Assembly: GCA_034766995.1 (NCBI GenBank)
Contig: CM068320.1
Coordinates: 24,479,351 to 24,543,350, forward strand
From: Acanthacorydalis orientalis
Taxonomy: Eukaryota > Arthropoda > Insecta > Megaloptera > Corydalidae
Reading direction: 5' to 3'
Length of the DNA: 64,000 nt
Below are positions 62,600-64,000 of the stretch, one piece after another (positions within the stretch are counted from its first letter, which is position 1; each line of letters starts with the position of its first letter). Both the position numbers and the translations under genes were made by a program. The notes beneath the pieces were generated by a model, which saw only the letters and a program-made list of their open reading frames with translations, was not told the origin of the DNA and ran no database searches.

Positions 62600-62970
62600 A
62601 ATGTCCAAAAATCGTCGGACTTGCCGAGTGAATTTTAGGCAATGTCTAAAAATCGTCGGTCTTGCCGAGTGAATTTTAGACAATGTCCAAAAATCGTCGG
62701 TATTGCCGAGTGAATTTTAGACAATGTCCAAAAATCGTCGGACTTGCCGAGTGAATTTTAGGCAATGTCTAAAAATCGTCGGTCTTGCCGAGTGAATTTT
62801 AGACAATGTCCAAAAATCGTCGGTATTGCCGAGTGAATTTTAGACAATGTCCAAAAATCGTCGGACTTGCCGAGTGAATTTTAGGCAATGTCTAAAAATC
62901 GTCGGTCTTGCCGAGTGAATTTTAGACAATGTCCAAAAATCGTCGGTATTGCCGAGTGAATTTTAGACAA
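62600..62970 (+). repeat. 123-bp (3 x 41) higher-order repeat
   Basis: A trio of units (GTCGGTCTT, GTCGGTATT and GTCGGACTT; the last followed by TTTTAGGCAATGTCTAAA) repeats about three times. Confidence 0.85.
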
Positions 62971-64000
62971 TGTCTAAAAATCGTCGATCAAGCCGAGTGA
63001 ATTTTAGACAATGTCTAAAAATCGTCGGTATTGCCGAGTGAATTTTAGACAATGTCCAAAAATCGTCGGTTTTGCCGAGTGAATTTTAGACAATGTCCAA
63101 AAATCGTCGGTCTTGCCGAGTGAATTTTAGACAATGTCCAAAAACCGTCGGTTTTGCCGAGTGAATTTTAGACAATGTCCAAAAATCGTCGGTCTTGCCG
63201 AGTGAATTTTAGACAATGTCCAAAAATGGTCGGTCTTTCCGAGTGAATTTTAGACAATGTCCAAAAATCGTCGGACAAGCCGTGTGAATTTTAGACAATG
63301 TCCAAAAATCGTAGGTCTTGCCGAGTGAATTTTAGACAATGTCCAAAAATCGTCGGTCTTGCCGAGTGAATTTTAGACAATGTCCAAAAATCATCGGTAT
63401 TGCCGAGTGAATTTTAGACAATGTCCAAAAATCGTCGGACTTGCCGAGTGAATTTTAGGCAATGTCTAAAAATCGTCGGTCTTGCCGAGTGAATTTTAGA
63501 CAATGTCCAAAAAACGTCGGTCAAGCCGAGTGAATTTTAGACAATGTCTAAAAATCGTCGGTATTATCGAGTGAATTTTAGACAATGTCCAAAAATCGTC
63601 GGTCTTGCCGAGTGAATTTTAGACAATGTCCAAAAATCGTCGGTTTTGTCGAGTGAATTTTAGACAATGTCCAAAAATCGTCGGTCTTGCCGAGTGAATT
63701 TTAGACAATGTCCAAAAATCGTCGGTCTTGCCGAGTGAATTTTAGACAATGTCCAAAAATCGTCGGTCTTTCCGAGTGAATTTTAGTCAATGTCCAAAAG
63801 TCGTCGGTCAAGCCGAGTGAATTTCAGACAATGTCCAAAAATCGTCGGTCTTGCCGAGTGAATTTTAGATAATGTCCAAAAATCGTCGGTCAAGCCGAGT
63901 GAATTTTAGACAATGTCCAAAAATCGTCGGTCTTGCCGAGTGAATTTTGGACAATGTCCAAAAATCGTCGGTATTGCCGAGTGAATTTTAGACAATGTCC

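Larger units (their letters stand above)
59221..64000 (+). repeat. 41-bp minisatellite, about 116 copies, continuing past the window
   Basis: The consensus unit contains GTCGGTCTTGCCGAGTGAAT followed by TTTAGACAATGTCCAAAAATC. Most variation is confined to the linker between AAAAATCG and TTTTAGACA. No stop-free long frame and no promoter-like motif. The units are near-identical throughout and lack unique spacers. Confidence 0.97.

Noticed and set aside
59221..64000. CRISPR-like regular array of ~41-bp units
   Set aside because: There are no unique spacers; the whole unit repeats, and the context is an arthropod nuclear genome. It is a minisatellite.

Overview
The window looks like AT-rich nuclear DNA of an arthropod, most likely an insect. 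The evidence is short coding exons separated by kilobase introns with GT-AG junctions, insect-like gene structures, mariner, piggyBac, hAT, RTE and Jockey elements, and more than 50 (TA)n microsatellites. I cannot name the species. There are no bacterial-type operons, rRNA genes, tRNA genes or CRISPR arrays that I can support.

Three host protein genes can be assembled. (1) On the minus strand, 20687 to 14439, is a V-ATPase accessory subunit Ac45/ATP6AP1 gene: a signal-peptide exon, a 5 kb intron and a large exon with the C-terminal membrane anchor. (2) On the minus strand, 44296 to 31819, is a five-exon adaptor gene with the architecture SAM domain, long Pro-rich and Tyr-motif linker, C-terminal SH2. 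This is the layout of the SLP-76/BLNK/CLNK family; the 616-residue model has consistent splice phases throughout. (3) On the plus strand, 52593 to 53847, is a complete three-exon Cdc37 gene (Hsp90 kinase co-chaperone, 358 residues).

Most other recognisable content is transposons. At 571-2912 a piggyBac-like element carries a 5'-truncated RTE LINE with a 14-bp target duplication. A Jockey-type LINE fragment lies at 5951-6870. Three ~570-bp derivatives of one cecropia/Hsmar1-type mariner (10581, 32871, 49792) keep only the DNA-binding half of the transposase. A mariner with an uninterrupted transposase frame (23500-24793) sits inside a hAT remnant (22813-25045). A second mariner (26054-26975) keeps only the catalytic half. 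A decayed mariner and a small MITE lie side by side at 38248-39232. Two more hAT derivatives (11891, 36537), two piggyBac MITEs (16043, 49064), a Tc1/mariner fossil (42800-43500) and an unclassified MITE (35207) complete the list. Many lie in introns of the host genes.

The last 8.6 kb (about 55380 to the window end) is a tandem-repeat block of four unrelated families in series: a 154-bp satellite, a 9-bp minisatellite open in all six frames, a 14-bp minisatellite and a 41-bp minisatellite of roughly 116 copies that runs off the end. Higher-order repeats occur inside the 9-bp and 41-bp arrays. A miniature inverted version of the 14-bp, 9-bp and 41-bp modules lies at the left edge of the block.
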